A DNA stretch of 52,656 nucleotides from Caballeronia udeis (GTDB lineage Bacteria; Pseudomonadota; Gammaproteobacteria; Burkholderiales; Burkholderiaceae). The position numbers were made by a program, and so were the translations under genes. A model generated the notes under the pieces. That model saw only the letters and a list, made by a program, of their open reading frames with translations. It was not told the origin of the DNA and did not search any database. Below, piece after piece: positions 1 through 9,598 of this stretch. The stretch spans positions 1-52,656 of the forward strand of contig NZ_FCOK02000071.1 in the NCBI RefSeq assembly GCF_001544555.2. Direction: 5' to 3'. Position 1 is the stretch's first letter, and the number at the start of each line of letters is the position of its first letter.

Positions 1-161
1 GCTTCGCTATCCAGTTCGAAGACCGGATGTCGCCGGGTTAAACCAAAACCCGTTTACACAAAATCCGGGACACCCCCATGAGACTCTTCTCGTTCGCACT
101 CGGCCAACCCCAACCAAAACCCGTCCACCGGCGCGAACGAAAACAATTTCCCAATGGCTTC

Positions 162-821
162 TCAAGCCAGCATCTTGAGTCGATACCCGTTACCCCGAAT
201 CGTGATGATCTCGTCATTACCCAGTTTTTGACGAAGGTAATGCACGTGCACTTCGACCGCCTTGCTCCGAATCGCCTCACCGCGCTTATAAAGCCTCTGC
301 GCGAGTTCCGTCCGCGAAAACACCCGATCAGGTTCTTCCAGCAAGGCTTGCAGCAGCGAGAACTCGCGGGGTGAGAGGTGTATGCCTACACCGTCCTTGC
401 TTGCACTACGAGCGGCCGGGTCGAGTTCAAGCAGACCGTGGGTATAGACAGGGTTCCGGCCAATTCGATGCCGGCGCAGCCACGTCTGTATCCGCATGGA
501 CAATTGCCCCATGACCAACGGCTTGCAAAGATAGTCGTTAGCCCCCGCGTCGAGCCCGACCAAGGCGTCTTCAATAGCCTCAGCTTCAGTAACAAGGATG
601 ACCGGCGCTTCCCCGCCAAGCCTCCGATACTGCGTCAACGCAACAATGCCTTCGCGCCTGTCACGGCAGACGTCGACAATAAAAAGATCGTACTGCGCGC
701 AGCCGAACGCTCGCCCAGCCGCTTCCCTTCCCTGCACACAGTCGACTACGTAACCTTCACGACGCAAGGACACCGACACATCGGTGTCGAGCTCGCCCGC
801 ATCCATCAACAATACTCGCAT
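162..821 (-). CDS. OmpR/PhoB-family response regulator
   Basis: Two-domain response regulator of 219 residues. The receiver domain (about 1-115) has the probable phospho-acceptor Asp50, Thr78 and Lys100 in the motif YLCKP. The winged-helix DNA-binding domain (about 125-217) ends with the typical RGNGYRL hairpin. The acidic pocket at the N-terminus is unusual: it reads LLMDAGEL, where most relatives have two adjacent acidic residues after the first strand, so phosphorylation chemistry may be altered. No histidine kinase lies next to it inside the window; a partner could sit beyond the left edge. Family assignment is secure; target genes and signal are unknown. Confidence 0.9.
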   Translation of the reverse strand: MRVLLMDAGELDTDVSVSLRREGYVVDCVQGREAAGRAFGCAQYDLFIVDVCRDRREGIVALTQYRRLGGEAPVILVTEAEAIEDALVGLDAGANDYLCKPLVMGQLSMRIQTWLRRHRIGRNPVYTHGLLELDPAARSASKDGVGIHLSPREFSLLQALLEEPDRVFSRTELAQRLYKRGEAIRSKAVEVHVHYLRQKLGNDEIITIRGNGYRLKMLA

Positions 822-1105
822 CTTTCTTGACTCTCCAGAAGCGTCCCTTTAACCGGGACAAGTCAATCCGACTGAAAGCATTGTTGCGTTAAGCAGATAA
901 CGTCAAAGTGACTGCGAGATTACGTTTACGACATGAACCGGACAGCGATAATCCAACCAGCGAACCCAAGGTTCAGGCCGGGTTCACTGCACCCCGTCAC
1001 TCATATTCTGCAACAGAAAATTGCAGCTTTATCAGAAAAGTCATAAGCATCAGCTAAGCCTTCTTCGATAAACTCGTCGGTCGTTCACAAATCTATCGAC
1101 GGGTT

Positions 1106-1702
1106 ATGGAAGCACTCAACCAGACTCTTTTCTTGCTGATCAACGCATCGGCGCAACCGTACCCGGCTGTCGTTGCATTGGCCATGCTGTTCGGCGAATA
1201 CGCCATCTGGCTGGTGCCCGCCACGCTCGTCCTTGGCTGGCTGCGCGGCAACGACACACTGCGGCAGCGGCTGGTCGAAGCCAGCGCGTCGGCACTGCTT
1301 GCCTTGCTGGCGGCACAGATAATCGGCGTGATGTGGCCGCATCCCCGGCCGTTCATGATCGGCCTGGGGCATACGTTGATCGTGCACGGAGCGGACTCAT
1401 CCTTTCCGAGCGACCATTTGACGTTCTGCTGGGCGGTCGCCTTCGGCCTCATGATGCACCCCGAAGCGCGTCGCGCGGGCTGGGTACTCGCGCTTCTGGG
1501 TCTGCCTATGGCATGGGCGCGGATCTATATCGGCGTGCATTTTCCCTTCGATATCGTGGGCGCGGCGCTGGTCTCGGGAATCAGTGCATGGCTATGCGCA
1601 CTTACCGGACGCTGGTTCGCGCCTCCGGTCGTGCGCGCCTCGATGATCGCTTACCGGCCGCTGTTCGCACCGCTGATCCGGCGCGGCTGGGTGACCCGAT
1701 AA
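1106..1702 (+). CDS. PAP2-family phosphatase, probable undecaprenyl-diphosphatase (BcrC-like)
   Basis: Integral membrane phosphatase of 198 residues with several hydrophobic helices and the three PAP2 signature blocks: HPRPF near residue 76, PSDH near 100, and R-x5-H-x3-D (RIYIGVHFPFD) near 140-150. In this family the two histidines form the catalytic pair. Members related to BcrC/YbjG dephosphorylate undecaprenyl pyrophosphate on the outer face of the inner membrane, recycling the lipid carrier for peptidoglycan. The length matches BcrC (about 200 residues). A broader lipid phosphatase role cannot be excluded. It stands alone, and its stop codon runs directly into a 10-bp tandem repeat. Confidence 0.85.
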   Translation: MEALNQTLFLLINASAQPYPAVVALAMLFGEYAIWLVPATLVLGWLRGNDTLRQRLVEASASALLALLAAQIIGVMWPHPRPFMIGLGHTLIVHGADSSFPSDHLTFCWAVAFGLMMHPEARRAGWVLALLGLPMAWARIYIGVHFPFDIVGAALVSGISAWLCALTGRWFAPPVVRASMIAYRPLFAPLIRRGWVTR

Positions 1703-1737
1703 CCCGCGGTAACCCGCGGTAACCCGCGATAACCCGC
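1701..1737. repeat. 10-bp tandem repeat after the PAP2 gene
   Basis: The unit AACCCGCGGT is repeated about 3.7 times, the last copies having GAT for GGT. It starts inside the stop codon of the phosphatase gene. Function unknown; it may be slippage-prone filler between two convergent genes. Confidence 0.8.
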
Positions 1738-1849
1738 TTCTCCCGGTACGACTCGCCAGCTTGCCGGACGAGTTGCCGGGAAGCGGCTGGCTCGCACGCT
1801 CCCACAAGCTGCCGGTACCGGGCGCCGTTTCCTTCACCTTCACACCCCA

Positions 1850-3493
1850 TCAAAAGCCCAGGCCTGGCAGCACCGGCGTCCCTTCGGCCGCAACCGACTG
1901 CAATAGTGCGGGATTGATGTTCAGTGACTTCAGGATGGTCGGCGCAACCTGCGTCATGCTGACCGTGCTGGTGTTGGTGACGGGCTGCAGCGTGGGATAC
2001 GACACAAGCAGGCCCAGATGACTGTCGTCAGGCGCATTGCCGCCGTGTTCCGCATCCTTCTTCTTGCTCTTCGTATAGATCACGCCCGGATTCGGTTGCA
2101 CGATGATGTCGGGCGTGCGGCCCTGCGCGGGATCGCCGAACTTCGCGGCGAGCGCCGCGCCTGAAAGGATCGACGCTTGCGGGCCATTGGCGCAAATACC
2201 CTTCGGTGTACATCCAAGATTGGCCTGCAGGGACGCGACAACAGCGCCCGTCTGCGACTGATCCCGCAACCAGATGAGGCCAAGGTCGTCGGTCTGCGCG
2301 AGGCCCGTTCCGGCCAGGCCCGAGCCGTCGTTCATGTTGCCGCTTCGGGTCACCGCCTGTCCGAACTTGCCTTGCCGGTCGAGGTAGTTATTCGCTTCGA
2401 GCAACGCCGTCAGCGTGTCACCATTCTTGACCAGTTTCGTGTGATCAGCTGGCGACTGGCCATGCTTCGACGTAACGATCATGACCGTCGAGGCGTACAG
2501 GTTCTTCGCCTTCAGTTCAGCCACGATCTTTCCCAGCGCATCGTCCGTGTAGGCGATCGCGGCAGCCACCTGCGGGCCGGGTGTGAACCGCGCGTCCGTG
2601 TAACCGCCTCCGCTCGCATTCGGTTCCTTTTGCGCCACGCTCAAGGTCTGGAAATTGGCCCCGAACAGTGTCGGCACACTGGCGCTGTTCGCACCACTCG
2701 AATCCTTGCCGTCGATCTGGTTGATGATGGCCTGCACATGAAGGTTGTCAAATTTTTCCGTGTGCGTGTAGACGTCGGTGTAGTCGGTTTTCGTGGCCGG
2801 GTCCACCGAGTTGATCTCGGTGCGCGTGAGGTCGTCCACGCCCTTGCCGGACGGTCCGTTCACCCAGTCGTAGCCCCAGGCATGTTTGTCGGCCCACGCG
2901 GTGCGCGAGTTCGCAAGCTGTTGCTTCACCACTTCGAAAACGGTGTTGGTCTTCAGGTAGTTATGGGGATAGCCCGGCGTGCAGACGCCATTGATCTTTG
3001 CGTTCGGAATGGCCTGCGGGTTGAACGCACCGCCGCCGTCGAGATGGGTCAGCGCGCCGCCGTTGATCGCGTCAATACCGGTGGTTTGATCGAATGCGAC
3101 GTTCCAGCCCTGGGGACCGGTGCATTGCGTATCGCCCGGCGCGTAGAGCGTGCGGTCATACGAGACATCGTAGAACAAGCCCGCTGTCTTCGGCGAGCCG
3201 CCAGTCAGGATCGCCGCCAGCCCCGGGAACGAATCGGACAATCCCGGCGTGTACGCATTCGAATACGTCACGCCGGTTTGGGCGAGCAATGCAATGTTGG
3301 GGCAGGTCTTCGCTGCCACGCAGTACGCAAGGTCCTGCTCATGCAGGCCGTCGATGCTGACCAGCAGCACGTGCCCGGCATTGGCAATCCCGTTTGCAGG
3401 CGTGCCGGCAAGCATGTTGCTGGTGCCGCAGCCAGCCACCATGGCCGCGCCCAGCAAACTGGTAACCCCTGCAAGGCGAAATCGAATTTCCAT
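1850..3493 (-). CDS. lipoprotein of the alkaline phosphatase / type I phosphodiesterase superfamily
   Basis: Predicted exported hydrolase of 547 residues. The N-terminus has a short basic start, a hydrophobic stretch and a lipobox VAGC (Cys22), so it is probably a lipid-anchored envelope protein. The core matches the nucleotide pyrophosphatase/phosphodiesterase branch of the alkaline phosphatase superfamily: an early metal-binding SIDGLH block (about 46-51), a DSFPGL block where relatives place the nucleophile, and a late SKHGQSPADH-type metal site. Substrate cannot be told; phosphodiesters, nucleotides or phosphonates are possible. It converges with the PAP2 gene and seems to be transcribed alone. 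Confidence 0.8.
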   Translation of the reverse strand: MEIRFRLAGVTSLLGAAMVAGCGTSNMLAGTPANGIANAGHVLLVSIDGLHEQDLAYCVAAKTCPNIALLAQTGVTYSNAYTPGLSDSFPGLAAILTGGSPKTAGLFYDVSYDRTLYAPGDTQCTGPQGWNVAFDQTTGIDAINGGALTHLDGGGAFNPQAIPNAKINGVCTPGYPHNYLKTNTVFEVVKQQLANSRTAWADKHAWGYDWVNGPSGKGVDDLTRTEINSVDPATKTDYTDVYTHTEKFDNLHVQAIINQIDGKDSSGANSASVPTLFGANFQTLSVAQKEPNASGGGYTDARFTPGPQVAAAIAYTDDALGKIVAELKAKNLYASTVMIVTSKHGQSPADHTKLVKNGDTLTALLEANNYLDRQGKFGQAVTRSGNMNDGSGLAGTGLAQTDDLGLIWLRDQSQTGAVVASLQANLGCTPKGICANGPQASILSGAALAAKFGDPAQGRTPDIIVQPNPGVIYTKSKKKDAEHGGNAPDDSHLGLLVSYPTLQPVTNTSTVSMTQVAPTILKSLNINPALLQSVAAEGTPVLPGLGF

Positions 3494-3744
3494 TCCCGTA
3501 TCTCCAGACTATCGAATCATTTTAATGAGCAGCATGTATGCCGATTCAACCGGCGTACTTCTCATTAGTCTGGGTGAGCAACGAGTCATCGCTATTACCG
3601 AATTATTTCGATTACCTTCACCGCTCATGCAGATGGACCACCCGGCCGCGGGAGAGCGCACTCTGATTTCGGCGAGCGTGATGCTGCCTGACCTCCCGGG
3701 GCCCAAGGTCAGCAGAGCGATGAAAACAGGAACGTCAGCCGTTC

Positions 3745-4299
3745 TCAGCGTATCTTCCGCGCGCCGGGCAACATCCTGCCGAGGGTGCCGTCACGAATGA
3801 CGAACTGGTGGAACAACGCAGCAGCCACGTGCAGTCCAATGAGAACCAGCAGGACCCACGCGGTGAGTTTGTGGACGTCGCCAAGCGTATGCCCGAACGC
3901 CGAGCCCGTGGCGGCGAGTGCGGGCAGCGGCACGACATGGAACAGCGACACGGCCCAGCCTCTTGCCGAAGCGTTCGCCCATCCCATCAACGGCAGCGCG
4001 ATCAGCAACAGGTAAAGCAACCCGTGGGTGAGCCTCGCGGCCAGTCGCATCGACGCCGGCAAGACGCTCGATTCCGCGGGTGGCTTGTGACTGAAACGCC
4101 AGGCGAGCCGCACCAGTACCAGCAACACGATCGTCGCGCCCAAAGACACATGCAACCCGATCAAACCAACAGGCTGCGTGTCATGATGGACATCGGGCAT
4201 CAGCCATCCGATCGCGTACTGCGCGGCTAGCAACAGTACGGTAAGCCAGTGGAAGAGCTTGGCGGGCGCGCTGAAGGCAGGAGGTTGGCTTGTTTGCAT
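3745..4299 (-). CDS. cytochrome b561 (CybB-type)
   Basis: Four-helix inner-membrane di-haem cytochrome of 184 residues. Candidate haem ligands are His17 in the N-terminal FHWL motif, the His of IGLHVSLG in helix 2, and His residues in DVHKLTAW and IGLHVAAALFH in helices 3-4. CybB-type b561 proteins pass electrons between quinone and periplasmic acceptors; E. coli CybB oxidises superoxide. It lies downstream of the two-component pair on the same strand, but a probable terminator separates them, so co-transcription is doubtful. Confidence 0.9.
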   Translation of the reverse strand: MQTSQPPAFSAPAKLFHWLTVLLLAAQYAIGWLMPDVHHDTQPVGLIGLHVSLGATIVLLVLVRLAWRFSHKPPAESSVLPASMRLAARLTHGLLYLLLIALPLMGWANASARGWAVSLFHVVPLPALAATGSAFGHTLGDVHKLTAWVLLVLIGLHVAAALFHQFVIRDGTLGRMLPGARKIR

Positions 4300-4377
4300 T
4301 GATAGAGCGCCAGGAGAAAGTTGACGGGTAGGTGGCCGTTCACGTGATTGACTTGCGTCGTGACCGGCCAGAGGTTA

Positions 4378-4409
4378 ATAGAACAAACGCCTTAGCACAG
4401 ACTTAGGCG
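4378..4409 (-). terminator. probable intrinsic terminator after the histidine kinase
   Basis: Arms CGCCTTAG (4388-4395) and CTTAGGCG (4402-4409) pair with one mismatch around a 6-base loop. Read on the minus strand they are followed by TTTGTTCTATT, a weak U-tract. The position, about 57 bp after the kinase stop, fits termination of the two-component operon. Confidence 0.55.
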
Positions 4410-4465
4410 GCACCCGACTCTTGCCTCCCCAGCGCTGCGAACGCGAGGAAGGCAAGAATCGAGCG

Positions 4466-5791
4466 CTAAAGCAAATGATAATAAGTCGCATGAAAACCAT
4501 CGCTGGCGTTCTGCAATTCCAGGCGGCCGCCGTTACGGCGAGCGATCTCGGAAACGATCGAAAGCCCAAGCCCGCTTCCGCTGGACGCGGTTCCCGGCAC
4601 GCGATAAAACCGCTCGGTCACGCGGACAAGCTGGTCATCGGGCACACCCCGTCCCGAGTCCTTGACGCTGCAAACGAGATAACCTTCGCGGTTCACCAGA
4701 GCAACGTCGACCTTGCCGCCTGCGGGCACATACCTCACCGCATTGTCGACCAGGTTGCGCAGTGCAATGGTGACAGCCGATGCATCGATATCGACCTGGA
4801 TGTCGTCCACCTGCTTGAGTCCAAGATCCACGTTTTTCGCATTGGCTACGTTGACTGCATCCTGGATCGCGTCCGCAGCGAGCTTGTGAAGCGAGACTTG
4901 CGAACGGACTGGCGCGGCCAGATGTTGTGAACGAGCCAGCGCCAGCAGTTGCTCGACCAGCCTGGCGGTGCGATGCACGGCGGCCTGCAAGGCCGTCAGC
5001 CGACCGCGCGCGTCCTCCGGATCGGTAGCCGCCGTCAGACTTTCAGCCTGCAACGTCAGGGCGGCCAGCGGTGAGCGCAGTTCGTGCGCGGCGTCGGCGA
5101 TAAACCGCCGCTGCTGCGCCATGGCGTCCTTGAGCCTGTCGATCAGGCGATTGATCGAGCGGATGAAAGGCAGCAACTCCTTCGGGATTCCCACCTCCGA
5201 CAACGCGCCGAGCGTGACCTCGTCCTGTTCATCCACGATTGCGGCAAGGCGCCGTACAGGCGCTAGCGCACCGCGAGTAATCAGCGCGATGACAATCAGC
5301 AGAAGCGGCGTCAGCGCAAGCATGGGCAACAGGGTTCGCAGCGAGCCGTCATGAGCGATCTCGTCCCGCATGGTCGCGCGCTCCGCTACCAGGAGGCGGT
5401 CGCCGCCTTGCAGCGTCTGCACGTTGACCCGCCAGCGCCTGCCCTCGAAGTCGACGTTCTGGAACCCGTCAGCAAGCGTTTCAATTCGCGGCAGAGGCAC
5501 GTCAATCGGCGTACCGGGCGCCCCCGGACTCACGCGTGAAATGATCATCGACATACCGTTGCCATGCGCATCGGGCCACGTCACGGTGGGGGCCGTGAGC
5601 ATCAGCTTGCCGCTGTTGATCAAAACCCCGATGTCATACAGATGGTTGTCCTGCAGCCGGCTCGCCTCGCGGTACCCGCCAGCGAATGACAGCGCGCCCC
5701 CCATCAATGCGAACACCACAATGATGCCGATGATCGACCACGTGAGCTGTCTTGTCAGCGAGCGTGGCTTTCGTCCCTGTCGACCATCCAT
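4466..5791 (-). CDS. two-component sensor histidine kinase (QseC/TctE-like)
   Basis: Membrane-bound HisKA kinase of 441 residues. Layout: TM1 about 18-40, periplasmic sensor region about 41-150, TM2 about 152-172, a HAMP-like linker, the phospho-acceptor box with His236 in AAHELRSPLAAL, and an ATPase domain with the N box (LRNLVDNAVRY), G1 (DSGRGVPDD) and G2 (GSGLGLSIV). The start codon lies inside the end of the upstream regulator gene (37 bp overlap), so the pair is translationally coupled. The ligand is unknown; QseC-like and TctE-like sensors share this architecture. Confidence 0.92.
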   Translation of the reverse strand: MDGRQGRKPRSLTRQLTWSIIGIIVVFALMGGALSFAGGYREASRLQDNHLYDIGVLINSGKLMLTAPTVTWPDAHGNGMSMIISRVSPGAPGTPIDVPLPRIETLADGFQNVDFEGRRWRVNVQTLQGGDRLLVAERATMRDEIAHDGSLRTLLPMLALTPLLLIVIALITRGALAPVRRLAAIVDEQDEVTLGALSEVGIPKELLPFIRSINRLIDRLKDAMAQQRRFIADAAHELRSPLAALTLQAESLTAATDPEDARGRLTALQAAVHRTARLVEQLLALARSQHLAAPVRSQVSLHKLAADAIQDAVNVANAKNVDLGLKQVDDIQVDIDASAVTIALRNLVDNAVRYVPAGGKVDVALVNREGYLVCSVKDSGRGVPDDQLVRVTERFYRVPGTASSGSGLGLSIVSEIARRNGGRLELQNASDGFHATYYHLL

Positions 5792-6429
5792 CCCACACCT
5801 CGTATATTGCGGATCGCGCTATGCCCGATCTTCTTTCGAATTGTATGGATCAGGTATTCGACGGCGTTGCTGTCGACCTGCTCGTTCCAGCCGTAGACCC
5901 GGTCCTCCAGCTCGCTCCTCGACAGGATGATGCCGGGGCGCGAGAGCAGCGCCCTCAGCACCGCGAACTCGCGGCCCGACAAACGGCACTCGACATTGTT
6001 ATACACCGCGACCAGCGTGCGGGGATCAAGCGACAGCTTGCCGCTTGAAAGCGTGGCGTCAGGATGGTGACCGAGCTTGCGTGTTGCGGCGCGGAGCCGC
6101 GCCAGCATTTCGTTCAGGTTGAATGGCTTGACCAGGTAATCGTCCGCCCCGCTGTCCAGCCCTTCTATGCGGTCATCCACGCCGTCGCGCGCGGTCATGA
6201 TGAGGACCGGCGTATCCGCGTCCCGCTTTCGAAGGTCACGCAGGATGCTCAGGCCGTCTCCTTGAGGAAGGTTCAGGTCGAGCAGCACGGCGTCATGCTC
6301 ATGGCCGAGCAAGGCGCCCATTGCCGAGGGTGCGTCCATGACCCAGTCCGCGACATAAGCCGCGTCGCGCAGTGCACGAGCAATCGCGGTACCGATCAGC
6401 TCGTCGTCCTCTACCACCAGGATGCGCAT
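5755..6429 (-). CDS. OmpR-family response regulator paired with the downstream kinase
   Basis: 224 residues. The receiver domain carries the acidic pair Asp8/Asp9, phospho-acceptor Asp51 (LLDLNLP), a conserved Thr (LIMTARDG) and Lys (YLVKPF). The C-terminal winged helix ends with IRGVGWMVDRD. Most similar in style to QseB/TctD/BasR-type regulators. First gene of a two-gene operon with the sensor kinase at 4466-5791. Regulon unknown; the cytochrome b561 gene next door is a possible target but nothing in the sequence shows it. Confidence 0.92.
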   Translation of the reverse strand: MRILVVEDDELIGTAIARALRDAAYVADWVMDAPSAMGALLGHEHDAVLLDLNLPQGDGLSILRDLRKRDADTPVLIMTARDGVDDRIEGLDSGADDYLVKPFNLNEMLARLRAATRKLGHHPDATLSSGKLSLDPRTLVAVYNNVECRLSGREFAVLRALLSRPGIILSRSELEDRVYGWNEQVDSNAVEYLIHTIRKKIGHSAIRNIRGVGWMVDRDESHAR

Positions 6430-6843
6430 TCGAATGTCTTCCGTTGAACAAGATTGGCAACAACATTACAAACTGTTAGGGTTGCCTAACTATCGGCTAA
6501 GTATGCCGGTCTATTTTACTTTGATGGTCATCACCTCGACATTTTTTACAGATCCACGGTCAATATTTTCCCTGTCTGTCACGCCTTCGACATGTTCGCA
6601 GCGCGTGCCAGCTCTGTGCGCCCTTCGTCAGGAGCGCGCCCCGATAGAAATAACTAAAGGCTATCGGCTAACTTTCATTTGTATTTGAAAGACAGTTCCT
6701 TCTCTCAAGACCCATGTTCAATATGCCGGCCGCGGAATCTCCGCTCTATTCGACATGATCAAGCCCTTCATCACACGGCGGTAACGTTCGTTCCGTCCAA
6801 TCGGTCCCTGTATTTACCCACATCGCGCCATCCCGGAGTACCC
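6430..6843. other. intergenic region between divergent two-component and hopanoid operons
   Basis: 414 bp, more AT-rich than its surroundings, separating two divergent transcription units. It must hold the promoters for both. I see no convincing small gene here. An in-frame upward extension of hpnJ from 6679 exists but lacks family similarity, so I place the hpnJ start at 6844. Confidence 0.5.
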
Positions 6844-8265
6844 ATGAAAACACTGTTCCTGCAGGCCCCCTCCTATGACGGTTTTGACGGCGGAGCGGGC
6901 TCGCGATATCAGGCCAAGCGCGAAGTCCGTTCGTTCTGGTACCCGACATGGCTCGCGCAGCCGGCCGCCCTGATTGAAGGAAGCCGTTTGCTCGATGCAC
7001 CTGCCGATGGCCTCTCGGTGGAAGCGTCGCTTGACATCGCACAGCAATACGATCTCGTCGTGATTCATACGAGTACACCCTCGTTTCCGACCGACACGCT
7101 ATTCGCCGAACACTTGAAGCAACGTAATCCTGCAGTCCTCGTCGGCATGGTGGGCGCAAAGGTCGCCGTCGACCCGCACGATTCGCTCGTGGCCAGCGAG
7201 GCGATCGATTTCGTGTGCCGCGAGGAATTCGACTTCACCTGCAGGGACATTGCGCAGGGCCTGCCGCTTGCCTCGATTCCAGGCTTGAGCTACCGCCAGC
7301 CGGACGGCGGGATCATGCACAACGAGGCCCGGCCGATTCTCGAGAACATGGACGAGCTGCCGTTTGTTGCACCCATCTACAAGCGCGACCTGAAGATCGA
7401 GAACTATTTCATTGGCTACCTGAAACATCCGTATGTATCGATCTACACCGGGCGCGGCTGCCGGTCGAAGTGCACCTTCTGTCTCTGGCCGCAGACGGTC
7501 GGGGGGCATCGGTACCGCACGCGTTCGGTTGAAAACGTGCTCGAAGAAGTGAAGTGGATCAGGGACAACATGCCCGAAGTGAAGGAGATCATGTTCGACG
7601 ACGACACCTTCACCGACTTCAAGCCGCGCGTGGAAGAGATTGCCCGCGGACTCGGCAAGCTTGGTGTCACGTGGTCCTGCAATGCGAAAGCGAATGTGCC
7701 TTACGCCACGCTCAAGATCATGAAGGAGAACGGCCTGCGTTTGTTGCTGGTCGGCTACGAGTCGGGCGACGACCAGATCCTGCTCAACATCAAGAAAGGC
7801 CTGCGCACCGATATCGCGCGGCGCTTCAGTGAAGATTGCCGCAAGCTCGACATCAAGATCCACGGCACGTTCATCCTTGGCCTTCCGGGCGAAACCCGCG
7901 AAACGATCCAGAAGACCATTGAATACGCGAAGGACATCAACCCGCACACCATCCAGGTGTCGCTTGCCGCGCCCTATCCGGGCACCACGCTTTACAAGCA
8001 GGCGGTCGACAACGGCTGGCTGCAGGAAAACAAGGTCATCAACCTCGTCAGTTCAAAGGGCGTCCAGCTTTCGGCGATCGGCTACCCGCATCTGTCGCGC
8101 GAGGAGATTTATCACGGCCTCGAAGAGTTCTATAAGCGCTTCTATTTCAGGCCGTCGAAGATCTGGGAAATCGTCCGCGAGATGCTGATGAGCTGGGAGA
8201 TGATGAAGCGGCGCTTGCGCGAAGGCGTGGAGTTCTTCAAGTTTCTCCGGGCTCACGAGGCATGA
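6844..8265 (+). CDS. hpnJ: hopanoid biosynthesis radical SAM protein HpnJ
   Basis: B12-binding-type radical SAM enzyme of 473 residues. A Rossmann-like N-terminal domain (about 1-150) precedes the radical SAM barrel with the cluster motif C-x3-C-x2-C at Cys206, Cys210 and Cys213 (GCRSKCTFC). The opening MKTLFLQAPSYDGFDGG is typical of HpnJ. From published work on Burkholderia hopanoids, HpnJ converts the glucosamine head group of bacteriohopanetetrol to the cyclitol ether by ring contraction. I chose the ATG at 6844 because the family alignment starts there, although the frame stays open upstream to 6679. Its stop overlaps the hpnI start by 4 bp. Confidence 0.92.
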   Translation: MKTLFLQAPSYDGFDGGAGSRYQAKREVRSFWYPTWLAQPAALIEGSRLLDAPADGLSVEASLDIAQQYDLVVIHTSTPSFPTDTLFAEHLKQRNPAVLVGMVGAKVAVDPHDSLVASEAIDFVCREEFDFTCRDIAQGLPLASIPGLSYRQPDGGIMHNEARPILENMDELPFVAPIYKRDLKIENYFIGYLKHPYVSIYTGRGCRSKCTFCLWPQTVGGHRYRTRSVENVLEEVKWIRDNMPEVKEIMFDDDTFTDFKPRVEEIARGLGKLGVTWSCNAKANVPYATLKIMKENGLRLLLVGYESGDDQILLNIKKGLRTDIARRFSEDCRKLDIKIHGTFILGLPGETRETIQKTIEYAKDINPHTIQVSLAAPYPGTTLYKQAVDNGWLQENKVINLVSSKGVQLSAIGYPHLSREEIYHGLEEFYKRFYFRPSKIWEIVREMLMSWEMMKRRLREGVEFFKFLRAHEA

Positions 8266-9566
8266 CCCCGGACGTGCCCGACATGCCCGGTCAGTTTCCC
8301 GACGTGTCACATGCGAAACGCAGACGGCTTCGAAGGCTCTATGTGCGATCCGCGTGGCTGGCAGGCGCCAGCCTGCTGGTCGCCTTCGCTATCTATGCAG
8401 TCAGCCCGCCTGTGGCGCGCGCAACGTTGCACTGGGCAGCCTATGTGTGCGGCGCGAGCGCAGTCTTCGGGATCGTGTACATGCTGGCTGCCGCAGCGTT
8501 GACGAGGCGCTTTCTCGCGCGCACTTGCGCGGAGCCCAGTTCCTTTCCGGGTGTGACGATCATCAAGCCCTTGCATGGGAACGAGCAGGCGCTGCTCGAA
8601 AACCTGTCGGGATTTTGCAAGCAGGATTATCCCGGGCTCGTGCAGTACCTGTTCGGTGTTCACGACAAGACGGACCCCGCGCTGGACGTAGTAGAGCGCT
8701 TGCGGCAGTTGCATCCTCAGGCTGAGATTGCGATCGTGGTCGATTCCCGGCTGTATGGCCCGAACCGCAAGATGAGCAATATCCTCAATATGCTGCCCAA
8801 CGCGCGGCATGACATCCTGGTGTTCGCCGACAGCGACGTGGGGGTCAGTCCCGACTACCTGCGCGGTATTGTCGGCGAATTGCAAAAGCCGGGAGTCGGC
8901 CTGGTCACCTGTCTTTATCGCGGATTGCCGGATGCCGGTTTCTGGCCCCGACTGTCCGCCAAGGCGAGCAACTACCAGTTTCTTCCCAGCGTGGTCGTCG
9001 GCATGGCGCTTCGGCTTGCGCGCCCCTGTTTCGGGCAGACCATTGCGTTGCGCCGGGCAACGCTTGAAAAGATTGGCGGCTTCTCACAGTTCACTCACCA
9101 TCTTGCCGAGGACCATGCAATTGGTGAAGCAGTACGGCAACTGGGAGAAAAGGTCGTTGTTCCGCCCATCATCGTGACGCATGCTTGCGTTGAAACCAGT
9201 GCAGCGCAACTGATCTCCCATGAACTGCGCTGGAGTCGTACTATCCGGACAATCGACCCGGCCGGTCACCTCGGCTCGGCGCTCACGCATCCGCTTGTGT
9301 TCGCGTTGTTCGCGATTGCATTATCCGGCGCCGCCACGTGGACCTGGCCGCTCACGCTAGCTGCATTGTTCACACGGCTCGCGCTGAAACTGCAACTGGA
9401 CCACGCGCTTGGCCAGGCCTCGGGAGATCTATGGCTATTGCCAATCTGGGATCTCGTCTGCTTCGCCATTTTCGTCAGCAGCTTTTTCTCGACGCGCGTA
9501 CTCTGGCGAGGTTTCCAGTTCAAAGTCGGCCGCGATGGCCTGCTCTATCCGCTTGGGGAAAAGTGA
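8262..9566 (+). CDS. hpnI: hopanoid biosynthesis glycosyltransferase HpnI
   Basis: Family 2 glycosyltransferase of 434 residues with an N-terminal membrane helix, a cytoplasmic GT-A domain and two or more C-terminal helices. The nucleotide-sugar and metal motif FADSDVG lies near residue 190, and LRWSRTIR near 325 resembles the acceptor R-W motif of ceramide-glucosyltransferase-like enzymes. HpnI adds N-acetylglucosamine to bacteriohopanetetrol, the step before deacetylation by HpnK and ring contraction by HpnJ. The start codon overlaps the hpnJ stop (ATGA), which indicates translational coupling. Confidence 0.9.
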   Translation: MTPDVPDMPGQFPDVSHAKRRRLRRLYVRSAWLAGASLLVAFAIYAVSPPVARATLHWAAYVCGASAVFGIVYMLAAAALTRRFLARTCAEPSSFPGVTIIKPLHGNEQALLENLSGFCKQDYPGLVQYLFGVHDKTDPALDVVERLRQLHPQAEIAIVVDSRLYGPNRKMSNILNMLPNARHDILVFADSDVGVSPDYLRGIVGELQKPGVGLVTCLYRGLPDAGFWPRLSAKASNYQFLPSVVVGMALRLARPCFGQTIALRRATLEKIGGFSQFTHHLAEDHAIGEAVRQLGEKVVVPPIIVTHACVETSAAQLISHELRWSRTIRTIDPAGHLGSALTHPLVFALFAIALSGAATWTWPLTLAALFTRLALKLQLDHALGQASGDLWLLPIWDLVCFAIFVSSFFSTRVLWRGFQFKVGRDGLLYPLGEK

Positions 9567-9598
9567 TCGTTGCAGCTTAATTCCTTGATTTGAATCGC

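Noticed and set aside
2177..3568. 463-residue open frame on the plus strand
   Set aside because: Antisense to the lipoprotein phosphodiesterase; the product is Arg/Val/Gly-rich with no family features. Typical high-GC shadow.
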